64,000 bases of DNA from DSYU01 sp963827605 (lineage in GTDB: Bacteria; Chloroflexota; Anaerolineae; Anaerolineales; Anaerolineaceae): the NCBI GenBank assembly GCA_963827605.1, contig CAWHBK010000002.1:186001-250000 (forward strand), written 5' to 3'. Below are positions 18,946 through 27,030 of this stretch, one piece after another; the stretch's first letter is position 1, and each line of letters begins with the position of its first letter. The notes below the pieces were generated by a model. That model saw only the letters and a list, made by a program, of their open reading frames with translations, was not told the DNA's origin and did not search any database. Both the position numbers and the translations under genes were made by a program.

Positions 18946-19920
18946 AACTGTCGGGTGACTCTGATACCACGCCATGGTCGTCTTAATCGCTTCCCGCATC
19001 GGCGTGGCTTGCATCCCAAAGGTATTCTCAAACCGGCTGGAATCGACAACGAAGGGCTGTTCGAATTCATACATCATTTCCAGCGCCTCTTTCGCCACCG
19101 GGATGAACAGCCCGCCGATCCACATCATCACACGGCCCATTGCGCTGAATTTTGGCTCTACACCCGCTGTTTCAGCGCCCGCGGCTTCAGCGCCCGCGGC
19201 TTCAGCGGCCATTTGCAACATCTCACGCTGCGTGATGCGCGGGCAATCGTTGGGCACATGCCAGGCTGAGCCGTCCGCCTCAGCGCGCTCGCCTAAAATC
19301 ACCAACGCTTTTCCAAAATCCGGGATATAGGTATGTGTATGCGGCGCATTCACATTCCCCACCAGCTGTGCAGGCTTGCCCTTGAGCAGCGGATAAAACG
19401 TGCGCTCGCCCATTGCCGTGGTATTTAGTCCCCAGGGTCCAAAATAGTCGGAACCCCGCCCGGCCGTCACGCGCACCTTCCCTGCACGATGCGCTTCAAA
19501 AGCGGCCCGGCTCATTTCAGCGCGTGCTTTTCCTTTGCGCGTGCGCGCATGATACGGTAGGTCTTCCGTCATTGGCGCGCCATTCGTCTCGCCGTACATA
19601 TATAAATTTTCAACCAGCACCAGCTTTGCGCTGCCGCCGGTTAGCCCATCGATAATGGCCTTTTGCAGCGCGGGGAATTTTTCGACCCATTCGGTATACG
19701 CCGGCTGCGCGCATTGATACACGACTTGCGCATCGCGGGCCGCTTCTTGAACCTGCGCCGGATCGTATAAATCCGCGGCTATCACTTCCACTCCCGCCGG
19801 AACCTCGGCCATTTTGCCCGAGCGGCTGACCATGCGCACCGCTTCCCCGCGCTGGAGAAGCGCTTCCATCACTGCGCGCCCGATTGCGCCCGTGCCAAGA
19901 ACGATATGTTTTCCGCGCAT
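18937..19920 (-). CDS. NAD(P)-binding epimerase/dehydratase-like protein
   Basis: 327 residues with an N-terminal Rossmann motif (HIVLGTGAIGRAVMEALL) and an atypical SDR layout (LVLVENLYMYGETNGAPMTE, then RAGKVRVTAGRGSDYFGPWG). The second of two adjacent ATGs (19920) fits best, with GGGAGG 5 bases upstream. Near residues 255-265 there is a short repeat AAGAEAAGAETAGV. It lies downstream of the TetR gene on the same strand, about 100 bases away, and may be its target. The substrate is unknown. Confidence 0.8.
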   Translation of the reverse strand: MRGKHIVLGTGAIGRAVMEALLQRGEAVRMVSRSGKMAEVPAGVEVIAADLYDPAQVQEAARDAQVVYQCAQPAYTEWVEKFPALQKAIIDGLTGGSAKLVLVENLYMYGETNGAPMTEDLPYHARTRKGKARAEMSRAAFEAHRAGKVRVTAGRGSDYFGPWGLNTTAMGERTFYPLLKGKPAQLVGNVNAPHTHTYIPDFGKALVILGERAEADGSAWHVPNDCPRITQREMLQMAAEAAGAEAAGAETAGVEPKFSAMGRVMMWIGGLFIPVAKEALEMMYEFEQPFVVDSSRFENTFGMQATPMREAIKTTMAWYQSHPTVSK

Positions 19921-20021
19921 CATTACCTCCCATCCAATCCTAAACGTTACCTTTAACCGGCAGTGTTCATCCCCATTTTGATAATTTCCGAGCATTTGTT
20001 TGTGGAGCCGGCATAGCCCGC

Positions 20022-20711
20022 TCATCTTTTACAAACTGCTTGATAATCGAACTCAATTTCAAAGCGGAACAAATCCGCGCCGTCTACTCCATAGGGAGGC
20101 AGATTATGGGCCAGTTCCAGCGAAACCAGACCGTGGACGCGGCTCCAGATAATCATCGCTACGGACAGAGAAAGGATGTCGTAGTCGCCGGCAAACTCTT
20201 TCCATACCGCGAACTGCTCTTCATACCCGGATTGCACGGAAGGATATCCTTCTGCGGACAGCTTTCTGGCTATGCGCAAATCATCCACCACGCTCACCAA
20301 TGCGCTCAGCGAACGCGCCGCTGAAGGCAGCACTTCCATATATGGCGCTTTATAGCCCGGGATAGGCGTCCCGAAAATCAACTGGTAGCGTTGGGGAGTT
20401 TCGATCGCCCACTGGCGGTACGCCATCCCAATCGCACGCATGCGCTCAACCGGTTTGTCGTTGGGCAGTTTATCCCGGGCTTCGAGCTGGCAGTCCCCAA
20501 AAGAAGTATACGCGTCGATGATCAGGGCAGTCACCAGCGCATCCCGGTCTGGGAAATAGTTGTAGATGGCGGGGGCGGTGATCTTCAACGCGCGGGCAAT
20601 CGCCCGCAGCGAAAGCATAGGCGCGCCGTACGCCGCGATCTGTTCCCACGCCGTTTCCTGGATGGCCTCCCGCAGGTTGGGAATTTGCTGACTTTTGATG
20701 GGTCTGACCAT
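20022..20711 (-). CDS. TetR/AcrR-family regulator
   Basis: 229 residues. The N-terminal HTH is LSLRAIARALKITAPAIYNY, and the C-terminal ligand domain is of the WHG/TetR_C type (ERMRAIGMAYRQWAIETPQR). The start ATG at 20711 has AGGAG upstream. A palindrome overlapping its own -10 (20727-20741) suggests autorepression. It likely also controls the epimerase-like gene downstream. Confidence 0.92.
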   Translation of the reverse strand: MVRPIKSQQIPNLREAIQETAWEQIAAYGAPMLSLRAIARALKITAPAIYNYFPDRDALVTALIIDAYTSFGDCQLEARDKLPNDKPVERMRAIGMAYRQWAIETPQRYQLIFGTPIPGYKAPYMEVLPSAARSLSALVSVVDDLRIARKLSAEGYPSVQSGYEEQFAVWKEFAGDYDILSLSVAMIIWSRVHGLVSLELAHNLPPYGVDGADLFRFEIEFDYQAVCKR

Positions 20712-20726
20712 ATGTCTCCTTATTTA

Positions 20727-20767
20727 ATTTACAATGTAAATATACAGTGTTAGTTTAAATATGTCAA
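20727..20767 (-). promoter_or_regulatory. Promoter with overlapping TetR operator
   Basis: On the minus strand, TTGACA (20762-20767) is separated by 17 nt from TATATT (20739-20744). The perfect palindrome ATTTACA-A-TGTAAAT (20727-20741) overlaps the -10 and start region. This is a typical layout for TetR autorepression. Confidence 0.75.
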
Positions 20768-20823
20768 GAGCCTTTTTTTGTCGTTATACCGCGAAAATCG
20801 AAAATGGGCCGCTGTTGCATGCA

Positions 20824-20852
20824 AAAAAAGCCTGGGCTGACCAGGCTTTTTT
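20824..20852. terminator. Bidirectional terminator hairpin
   Basis: AAAAAAGCCTGG (20824-20835), loop GCTGA, CCAGGCTTTTTT (20841-20852): a 12-bp perfect stem with A and T tracts on both sides. It lies between the DinB gene and the TetR promoter. A second GC hairpin, AGCCCGG-CGTTG-CCGGGCT (20886-20904), follows and belongs to the dispersed GCCCGG hairpins of the window. Confidence 0.75.
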
Positions 20853-20962
20853 GAAGCGTTGGTTTTACAACGCCATTCCATGCGCAGCCCGGCGTTGCCG
20901 GGCTTTGTTTTTCCTGCTAGCTCCGGCGCTGGCCGCCGGAGATGGAGGCGCAGGCTTTACCC

Positions 20963-21448
20963 TTACCCCGCGGTCAACGTATCCCGATACACAGCGATCT
21001 GCGCGCAGTGCTCGCGCTTGTGACCGTAATACTGGTACACGATAAAATCGTCAATCGCGTATTCCGCCCCGTACCAGGGCAGGGTTCCGGGCTGGCGCAG
21101 GTCGTTCTCGGAAACCAGGCGCAGCGCGCTCATCACCATTTCATAGCCTTCGTTGTACTCCTGCACCACCGCTTCCATGGTTTTCGCTTTGCGTTTGCCC
21201 ACCTGCATGGCATTGAACGCATCCCCATCCATGCTGGTGTACACATCCAGGTTGGGGGTCGGGCCAGCTTTCGCGCAGGCCGCCAGCACGTCTACCAGCA
21301 CCCATTCAAAGGACGTCAGGTGCGCGATGATATCCTTTACCGACCAGAAACCGCACACGCCTGGCTCCAGGCATTGTTCCTCGGTGAACCCGTCCAGGTG
21401 CTTATGCACCCACAAATGACCGTATTTCAAAACATCCTGTGCGTTCAT
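20963..21448 (-). CDS. DinB-superfamily protein
   Basis: 161 residues forming a four-helix DinB/YfiT-like fold with candidate metal ligands in IIAHLTSFEWVLVD and the C-terminal QYYGHKREHCAQI. Family members are thiol-dependent transferases or hydrolases. It starts 25 bases after the kinase-CoA-binding gene and may be the third gene of that redox-related operon. The substrate is unknown. Confidence 0.82.
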   Translation of the reverse strand: MNAQDVLKYGHLWVHKHLDGFTEEQCLEPGVCGFWSVKDIIAHLTSFEWVLVDVLAACAKAGPTPNLDVYTSMDGDAFNAMQVGKRKAKTMEAVVQEYNEGYEMVMSALRLVSENDLRQPGTLPWYGAEYAIDDFIVYQYYGHKREHCAQIAVYRDTLTAG

Positions 21449-21472
21449 AGGTTTTCAATCACTCCGCTTTTT

Positions 21473-23311
21473 TCAGGTTTTCTCCCCCAAAATACGCTGG
21501 TGCGTTTTGCGCATGCAGGTATCCATCACCACCTCGATCCCCGCCTGCCCGGCCTTCTCGGCGGCAGCTTCGTTTGTGATGCCTTCCTGCATCCACACCA
21601 CCTTCGCGCCGGTCGCGATGGCTTCATCTACAATTTCCGGAACGAACTCGGCCGCGCGAAAAACCAACACCACATCCACCTGTCCGGGCACGTCCCGCAG
21701 CGTTGCGTAAGCCGGCTCGCCAAGCACCTTCTCCAGGCGCGGGTTGACCGGCAGGATCCGGTATCCCTGCCGCTGCAAATAGGCCGGGATGCGGTGGTTA
21801 GGCTTTTCCACTTTATCGGTAATGCCAACCACTGCAATGGTGCGGGTGGTCTCCAATATCCTGCGCAGGCTCTCATCGTCCCTGGCATAGCGCGACTTGG
21901 CCTGAAGGGCCTTCCCATCCGCCGGCAGCCAGATTTCAAAATGCGTCTCCCCCGGCTGCGAGCGTACCCGGATATCTCCGCCGTGCCGGTGGATGATGTT
22001 GTAGCTAATATTTAACCCCAGCCCGGTGCCTTTGCCCATCGGCTTGGTGGTGAAGAAGGGGCTGAATAGCTTGGACTGCACCTCAGGCGGGATCCCTGAG
22101 CCGCTGTCCTGAATATCGACGACCACCCAAGGGGCTTCGTACCGGGTATGAAGCACCAGCGTGCGTTGTCCGCCCTTTTCGCTGGCGTCCATTGAGTCGA
22201 TAGCGTTATCGATGATATTTGTCCAGGCCTGGTTCAGCTCGCTGCCATACGCCTGGATGCGCGGCACGGCCGGGTCATATTCGCGGCGCACCTCGATGCC
22301 CTGTTTGAGTTTGTGGCGCAGGATCACCAAAGTGTTATCCAGCCCTTCGTGTACGTTGACTTCCTGCACCGGTCCCTGGTCCAGGTAGACGTACGATTTG
22401 AGCGCCTTGACAATTTCCGTAAGGCGTCCCGCGCCCTGCCCTATTTCGTCCAGCAGGCGGTAGGTGTCGAAGCTAGCAGCCATCCAGTTCAGCAGCGCCG
22501 GGAGAGCCTGCTCCGAAAAATGCTGCACCAGTGCGTCCAGCGCCGGCCCGTCATACCCCAGGTTCACCAGCTGCGCGGCCAGTTCCCAACTGTTCGTCAG
22601 GTTTTGGCGGTCTAGCCAGTCTTCCACCTGTGCTTCCCGGTCACTGCGCGCCAAAGGGTCAATATCCGGCGAGGTCAGGGCGCGCTGGCGGATTTGTTCT
22701 TCCAGATTTTGCAGGCGTTCCAACTGCGCCGCGGAAAGACCCATCCCATACAGCGCCAGGCCGGCCTGCTGCAGCTGGTGAAAGGTGGATTTCATCTGCT
22801 CGGCGCCCCGCCCAATCGCCGCCGAAGGGTTGTTCAGCTCGTGCGCGATCCCGGCGGTGAGCGTGCCAAGCTGGGCCATTTTCTCGCTCTGGTGCAACCG
22901 CAGCTCGGTCGTCTGCAGCCGGGTAGTAATGGTGTGCAGCATGGTGCGCGCCGCCGAAGGACTACCGGTGAGCAAAAGGTCCATCGGTTCATTGCCGATC
23001 ACCAGCAGCACGCTATCGGTGAGCGCCCGCCCCGAGGCATTGCGGGTTGTGTTTTCCAGCAGCGCGATTTCGCCAATCACCTCGCCCGGGGCGCGCACTG
23101 CCAGCTGGATCGTCTGCCCATTCGAGCCCTTGAAGATTTCAATCTGGCCTTCTTTAATGACATAGGCGTTCTGTCCGGGGCTGCCTTCCGTAAAAAGCAG
23201 TTCCCCTTGCGCCAGGCGTATTTCGTACACCTGCTCGCACAGCTTCTCCAGATCCGAGTCAGGTAAATCGGCGAACAAAGGTACTTTGCGTAAAAAGGTA
23301 TAGCTGTCCAT
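21473..23311 (-). CDS. cNMP-binding / histidine kinase / CoA-binding fusion
   Basis: 612 residues from ATG 23311, 4 bases after the stop of the partner gene. There are three parts. Residues about 1-130 are a cyclic-nucleotide-binding/Crp-like domain (VPLFADLPDSDLEKLCEQVY, APGEVIGEIALLENTTRNAS). About 150-470 is a soluble histidine kinase (H-box GTLTAGIAHELNNPSAAI, NIIDNAIDSMD, GKGTGLGLNISYNI). About 480-612 is a CoA_binding_2/YccU-like Rossmann domain (TIAVVGITDKVEKPNHRIPA, VVMDTCMRKTHQRIL). No membrane segment is present. It may sense a nucleotide or acyl-CoA-type ligand and signal to the adjacent receiver fusion. The combination is unusual. Confidence 0.9.
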   Translation of the reverse strand: MDSYTFLRKVPLFADLPDSDLEKLCEQVYEIRLAQGELLFTEGSPGQNAYVIKEGQIEIFKGSNGQTIQLAVRAPGEVIGEIALLENTTRNASGRALTDSVLLVIGNEPMDLLLTGSPSAARTMLHTITTRLQTTELRLHQSEKMAQLGTLTAGIAHELNNPSAAIGRGAEQMKSTFHQLQQAGLALYGMGLSAAQLERLQNLEEQIRQRALTSPDIDPLARSDREAQVEDWLDRQNLTNSWELAAQLVNLGYDGPALDALVQHFSEQALPALLNWMAASFDTYRLLDEIGQGAGRLTEIVKALKSYVYLDQGPVQEVNVHEGLDNTLVILRHKLKQGIEVRREYDPAVPRIQAYGSELNQAWTNIIDNAIDSMDASEKGGQRTLVLHTRYEAPWVVVDIQDSGSGIPPEVQSKLFSPFFTTKPMGKGTGLGLNISYNIIHRHGGDIRVRSQPGETHFEIWLPADGKALQAKSRYARDDESLRRILETTRTIAVVGITDKVEKPNHRIPAYLQRQGYRILPVNPRLEKVLGEPAYATLRDVPGQVDVVLVFRAAEFVPEIVDEAIATGAKVVWMQEGITNEAAAEKAGQAGIEVVMDTCMRKTHQRILGEKT

Positions 23312-23315
23312 CGGC

Positions 23316-24977
23316 TTAGACCGTCCTGAGGTATTGGTGCACGAGCGCCACAGTGGTCGATCCCTCCCCGACTGCTGAAGCCACGCGTTTGATTGAGCCG
23401 TGCCGCACATCCCCGGCGGCAAAGATACCCGGGCAGCTGGTTTCCAGAAGGTACGGGTCGCGTTTGAGCGGCCAGCTTTTTGGCCAGCCACCGTTGGTTG
23501 CCAGATCCGGACCGGTCAGTACAAACCCGGCCGGGTCGCGCTCCACCAGGCCCTTAAGCATTTCCGTCCGCGGCTCCGCTCCAATAAAAATGAACATCGC
23601 CGCGGCGGGCACCGTGCGCACCTCGCCGGAGCTGCGGTTCAGTATGCAGATCGACTCCAGCCGTTCTTTTCCGCGCGCCTCGATCACCTCACTGTTACCC
23701 AGCACGATGATATTGGGCAGGCTGCGCAGCTGCTCCACCAGGTAATGCGACATTTCGCTTTCCAGCGAGCTGCTGAGGGTCAACAGCGTCACAGTCCGCG
23801 CATAGCGCGAGAAAAAAACCGCCGCCTGCCCGGCGGAGTTCGCCCCGCCTACCACGTACACATCCTCGCCCCGGTAATATGCGGCCTCGGTCAGCGCGGC
23901 GCCGTAATAAATCCCCGCCCCGGTAAATTCGTCTACCCCGGGAGCCACCAGCCGGCGCACCGAGACCCCGGTCGCCACCAGCAGCGCGTGGCAGCTGATT
24001 TCACTGCCGCTGGTAAGCGTAAGATGGCGGTAGGCATTCTCCACCCGGATCTCTTTCACCTCTTGCGCCGACAGGATCTCGACCCCAAAACGCTGGGCCT
24101 GCGTCACGGCCCGGCGGGCCAGGTCCGCGCCGCTCAGACCGTTGGGAAAACCCAGGTAATTCTCAATGCGCGAGCTGGTCCCGGCCTGCCCACCGGCGGC
24201 TTCGCGCTCGACCATCACCGTGCGCAGCCCCTCGGATGCGCCGTACACCGCCGCGGCCAGCCCGGCCGGTCCCGCGCCGATGATTGCCAGATCGTAAAAC
24301 GGCTGGGCCGGGCGCGTCTGCAGGCCCATCTTCTCCGCCAGGTCATGCCGGGTGGGCTGGATCAAGTAACTGCCGTCTGGGAAGAACACCACCGGCAGGG
24401 AATGCTCGCCCTGGCAGGCTTCTTCGACCATCAACTGCGCCTGGGTGTCTTTTTCGATATCCATCCACTGGTAAGGAATGTGGTTGCGCGAGAGAAAATC
24501 CTTCACCGTATGGCAGCCCGGTGACCACAGCGTCCCGGCCACGCGGATGCCCTCATATGGCAGCGAGGCGTTGGCTTTCCAATCCCCAAGCAGGTCGTCC
24601 AGCACCGGGTAGAGATTTTCTTCGGGCGGGTCCCATGGCTTCATCAGGTAATAATCCAGCCCGATATCGTTGATACTGGCAATGGCCGCGTTCGTATCCG
24701 CGTAGGCCGTCAGCAGCACCTTGCGCGCCTCCGGATAATGCTTTTTTGCTTCCGCCAGGAATTCCGTGCCGCTCATGTTCGGCATGCGCTGGTCCACCAG
24801 AAAAAGCGCAACGGGCGTGGCCCGGCGCTTCAACTGCCGAACCGCCTGCAAGGCTTCTTCCCCGGAAACCGCCTTGACAATGCGGTACGCGCTGCGGAAA
24901 TGCGCGCGTAAGTCGCGCTCCACTGCGTTCAAAACCTGGATCTCGTCATCCACAATCAGGATTGCCGGCTTGGTCAT
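23316..24977 (-). CDS. Receiver / glutaredoxin-like / thioredoxin-reductase-like fusion
   Basis: 553 residues. Residues 1-130 are a complete receiver (ILIVDDE, phospho-Asp in FLVDQRMPNMSG, Lys in YLMKPWDPP). About 140-225 resembles a glutaredoxin with one Cys (WSPGCHTVKDFLSRN) and a cis-Pro region (SLPVVFFPDGSYL). About 230-553 is an FAD/NAD(P) oxidoreductase of the thioredoxin-reductase fold (LAIIGAGPAGLAAAVYGASE, VYVVGGANSAGQAAVFF, GIFAAGDVRHGSIKRVASAV). The active-site CxxC of true thioredoxin reductases is absent; YYGAALTEAAYYRG stands there. It is probably phosphorylated by the kinase encoded next and coupled to redox state. Confidence 0.92.
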   Translation of the reverse strand: MTKPAILIVDDEIQVLNAVERDLRAHFRSAYRIVKAVSGEEALQAVRQLKRRATPVALFLVDQRMPNMSGTEFLAEAKKHYPEARKVLLTAYADTNAAIASINDIGLDYYLMKPWDPPEENLYPVLDDLLGDWKANASLPYEGIRVAGTLWSPGCHTVKDFLSRNHIPYQWMDIEKDTQAQLMVEEACQGEHSLPVVFFPDGSYLIQPTRHDLAEKMGLQTRPAQPFYDLAIIGAGPAGLAAAVYGASEGLRTVMVEREAAGGQAGTSSRIENYLGFPNGLSGADLARRAVTQAQRFGVEILSAQEVKEIRVENAYRHLTLTSGSEISCHALLVATGVSVRRLVAPGVDEFTGAGIYYGAALTEAAYYRGEDVYVVGGANSAGQAAVFFSRYARTVTLLTLSSSLESEMSHYLVEQLRSLPNIIVLGNSEVIEARGKERLESICILNRSSGEVRTVPAAAMFIFIGAEPRTEMLKGLVERDPAGFVLTGPDLATNGGWPKSWPLKRDPYLLETSCPGIFAAGDVRHGSIKRVASAVGEGSTTVALVHQYLRTV

Positions 24978-25196
24978 GTCTCTTAAAAAAACCGCCTTTC
25001 GCCCCCAATGGAAATGGCGCTAGCTAGCTTTTTTAATTAAAGATAACTAATTATATCGTAATAAGTAACAATTACCAACTTCTTTACCTCCTAACCGCCT
25101 ACCCAAAAAATTTTCGAATCTTTTACGGGAATTTTGGTTCATTTGTGGTATTGTTTAGGTACAATCCATGGTTCGAAGGACGAAAGAAAGGTTATT

Positions 25197-26051
25197 ATGG
25201 GCGCGCTGGCTGCATTTGCCCTGGGTGTGCTGATTGGTCTGGTCTTTTATTGGCTGGTATACCGGTTATACTGGCTGCGTTGGAGCGGGCACATGCAGCG
25301 AGACATGTCCTATCTACAGGCCAAAGTCGATTCCGCGGAATTTACCAGCTTTGGTCTGGAACGACAGGTGGCCGCGCAAAAGTCAGAGCTGACCGGGCAG
25401 CGCTCAAAGATCAGCGAGCTGGAACGCGAAAACCGGCTGGCGCAGGCGCGCTTAGAAGAAGTGAACGCGGATAAGCAGGCCCTGAGCACGCACCTTGAAA
25501 CGCTGCGGGCCGAGCTAACTGCCTATAAAAAAGTCATGATGGAACCGGCGCTGCCGGCGTTGTCACAGACGCCGCCCAACGGTAAAACGCAGGACCCGCC
25601 GCGCAAGCTTCTCCCACCCGAAAGGGCGCCCGCAGCCGGCCTGTCAAACAGCCTGCTGGGCATGAACAAAGAAGCCTCGAAAAATACGCCGACCAAGACG
25701 CAGCCGAACCTGCCCGCGAGCCTGCCCATAAAGACGCCCTCGAACGGTAATGGCAACGGCCGCTTGCACCTCCCTCTCCCCGAGGAACAAATCCTGGAGC
25801 CCGTTCTCGTGATCGCCCGGCCCAGGGTCGGCGGCGACTACCTGGAAATCATCCAGGGCGTCGGCCCGGCCATCGCCCGGAAGCTCCGCCAGGCCGGCAT
25901 CGACACCTTCCAGGCCCTGTCTGTGCTTACCCCCCAGCGTCTCAAAGAAGTAGTCGGGCCGCGGACCGCGAAATTAATGGATGCCGAGAGCGTGATTAAG
26001 CAGGCGAAGAAGCTGGTTGGGGAAAGACGCTCGCGCAGCGCTTCCGTCTAA
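25197..26051 (+). CDS. Membrane-anchored coiled-coil protein with HhH domain
   Basis: 284 residues from ATG 25197 (AGAAAGG upstream). It has one N-terminal membrane segment (LAAFALGVLIGLVFYWLVY), a coiled coil at about residues 50-120 (ISELERENRLAQARLEEVNA), a Pro/Asn-rich linker, and a C-terminal helix-hairpin-helix domain (LEIIQGVGPAIARKLRQAGI) of the DUF4332 type. The HhH could bind nucleic acid or mediate protein contacts. The role is unknown. Confidence 0.78.
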   Translation: MGALAAFALGVLIGLVFYWLVYRLYWLRWSGHMQRDMSYLQAKVDSAEFTSFGLERQVAAQKSELTGQRSKISELERENRLAQARLEEVNADKQALSTHLETLRAELTAYKKVMMEPALPALSQTPPNGKTQDPPRKLLPPERAPAAGLSNSLLGMNKEASKNTPTKTQPNLPASLPIKTPSNGNGNGRLHLPLPEEQILEPVLVIARPRVGGDYLEIIQGVGPAIARKLRQAGIDTFQALSVLTPQRLKEVVGPRTAKLMDAESVIKQAKKLVGERRSRSASV

Positions 26052-26068
26052 CAATATTGTTGCAAGAG

Positions 26069-26118
26069 ACCAGGGTATCATCGGACCGGCCGGTCCGCGA
26101 ATATCCTGGTTTTGTTTT
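26069..26118 (+). terminator. Terminator with nested palindrome
   Basis: ACCAGG (26069-26074) pairs with CCTGGT (26105-26110) around the perfect 16-bp palindrome CGGACCGGCCGGTCCG (26082-26097). TTTTGTTTT follows. It ends the HhH protein gene. Confidence 0.75.
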
Positions 26119-26124
26119 AACCTC

Positions 26125-26187
26125 TTGACTCCGGAAAAGCATTGAAGTATATTAATCGTATGACCAAATATGTTCATTTGGTCATAC
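26125..26187 (+). promoter_or_regulatory. Promoter and TetR operator of the ABC export operon
   Basis: TTGACT (26125-26130), 17 nt, TATATT (26148-26153). Immediately downstream is a perfect inverted repeat with 12-bp arms, GTATGACCAAAT (26158-26169) / ATTTGGTCATAC (26176-26187), with a 6-nt spacer. Its position over the transcription start suits repression by the TetR protein encoded at 26299. Confidence 0.85.
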
Positions 26188-26194
26188 CGTCCAA

Positions 26195-26249
26195 CGTAGG
26201 GCGGGCATCTGCGGTTGTCGAACAACCGTGCCCGCCATCTTATCCTACG
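26195..26249 (+). other. Structured 5' leader of the TetR-ABC operon
   Basis: Nested complementary arms: CGTAGG/CCTACG (26195-26200, 26244-26249), GGCGGGCA/TGCCCGCC (26200-26207, 26229-26236) and CGGTTGT/ACAACCG (26212-26218, 26222-26228). Together they form a long hairpin in the leader. There is no T-tract, so a terminator is unlikely. Function unknown. Confidence 0.5.
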
Positions 26250-26298
26250 AACAAAGTCGGAAGGAATCTTTTCCCGCCCCACGGAACCTATAAACGCC

Positions 26299-27030
26299 AT
26301 GACGAATCCAACCACCGAAAAACAGGAAGTTCGCAAGCGTCAGGATCGCGCGCACCGCATACTGGATGCCGCCGCGGCCCTGATCCTGCGCTGGGGATAC
26401 AACAAAACCACCATCGATGATATCGCCCGCCAGGCCGGGGTAGCCAAAGGGACCATTTACCTGCACTGGAAAACTCGCGAGGCCTTATTCGAAGCCCTCA
26501 TCACCCGTGAAAAGCTGCTCTTTGCCCAGGACTTCAAGCAGCGTATCCTCGCGGACCCGGAAGGCGCCACCCTGCGCGGCATCGCCAGGAACACCGCCCT
26601 GGCCGTGCTGCGCCGCCCGCTGATCAAGGCCTTATTCGTCAGCGACCGTGACGTGCTCGGCAAGCTGGCTCAGGGCGAGTTTACCGACACGGCCTATCTG
26701 GAGCGGATTTCGGGGTTCAAAGCTTTCCTGGAATTCATGCGCGCGCACGGCCTGGCCCGCACCGACCTCAGCCTGCAAGCGCAGGTGCACATCTGGTCTG
26801 CCATTTCCGCCGGTTACTTCCTGGCCCCGCCCATGATGCCCGCCGAATACGCCCTTCCCGACGAGGAGCTGGCTGCTCTTATGGCCGAGACCGTCCACCG
26901 CACCCTCGAATCGGACCAGCCTATCTCGCCTGAAGAATACCAGGCGGTATCTAAAATCTTCATGCAATATCTGGATCATTCCACTGCCGCCGCAGCGGAA
27001 CAGTTTCAAAAAGAAATAGAGGGTAACTGA
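26299..27030 (+). CDS. TetR/AcrR-family regulator of an ABC exporter
   Basis: 243 residues from ATG 26299. The HTH is TTIDDIARQAGVAKGTIYLH. The C-terminal domain has several hydrophobic helices (HIWSAISAGYFLAPPMMPAE). The stop overlaps the ABC ATPase start by one base, so it is the first gene of its target operon. The perfect operator upstream supports autorepression relieved by a transporter substrate. The ribosome-binding site is weak. Confidence 0.92.
   Translation: MTNPTTEKQEVRKRQDRAHRILDAAAALILRWGYNKTTIDDIARQAGVAKGTIYLHWKTREALFEALITREKLLFAQDFKQRILADPEGATLRGIARNTALAVLRRPLIKALFVSDRDVLGKLAQGEFTDTAYLERISGFKAFLEFMRAHGLARTDLSLQAQVHIWSAISAGYFLAPPMMPAEYALPDEELAALMAETVHRTLESDQPISPEEYQAVSKIFMQYLDHSTAAAAEQFQKEIEGN

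Noticed and set aside
21866..22999. True thioredoxin reductase or heme-pathway activity for the fusion module
   Set aside because: The reductase-like domain lacks CxxC, and the C-terminal domain of the partner kinase matches CoA-binding rather than a reductase partner.
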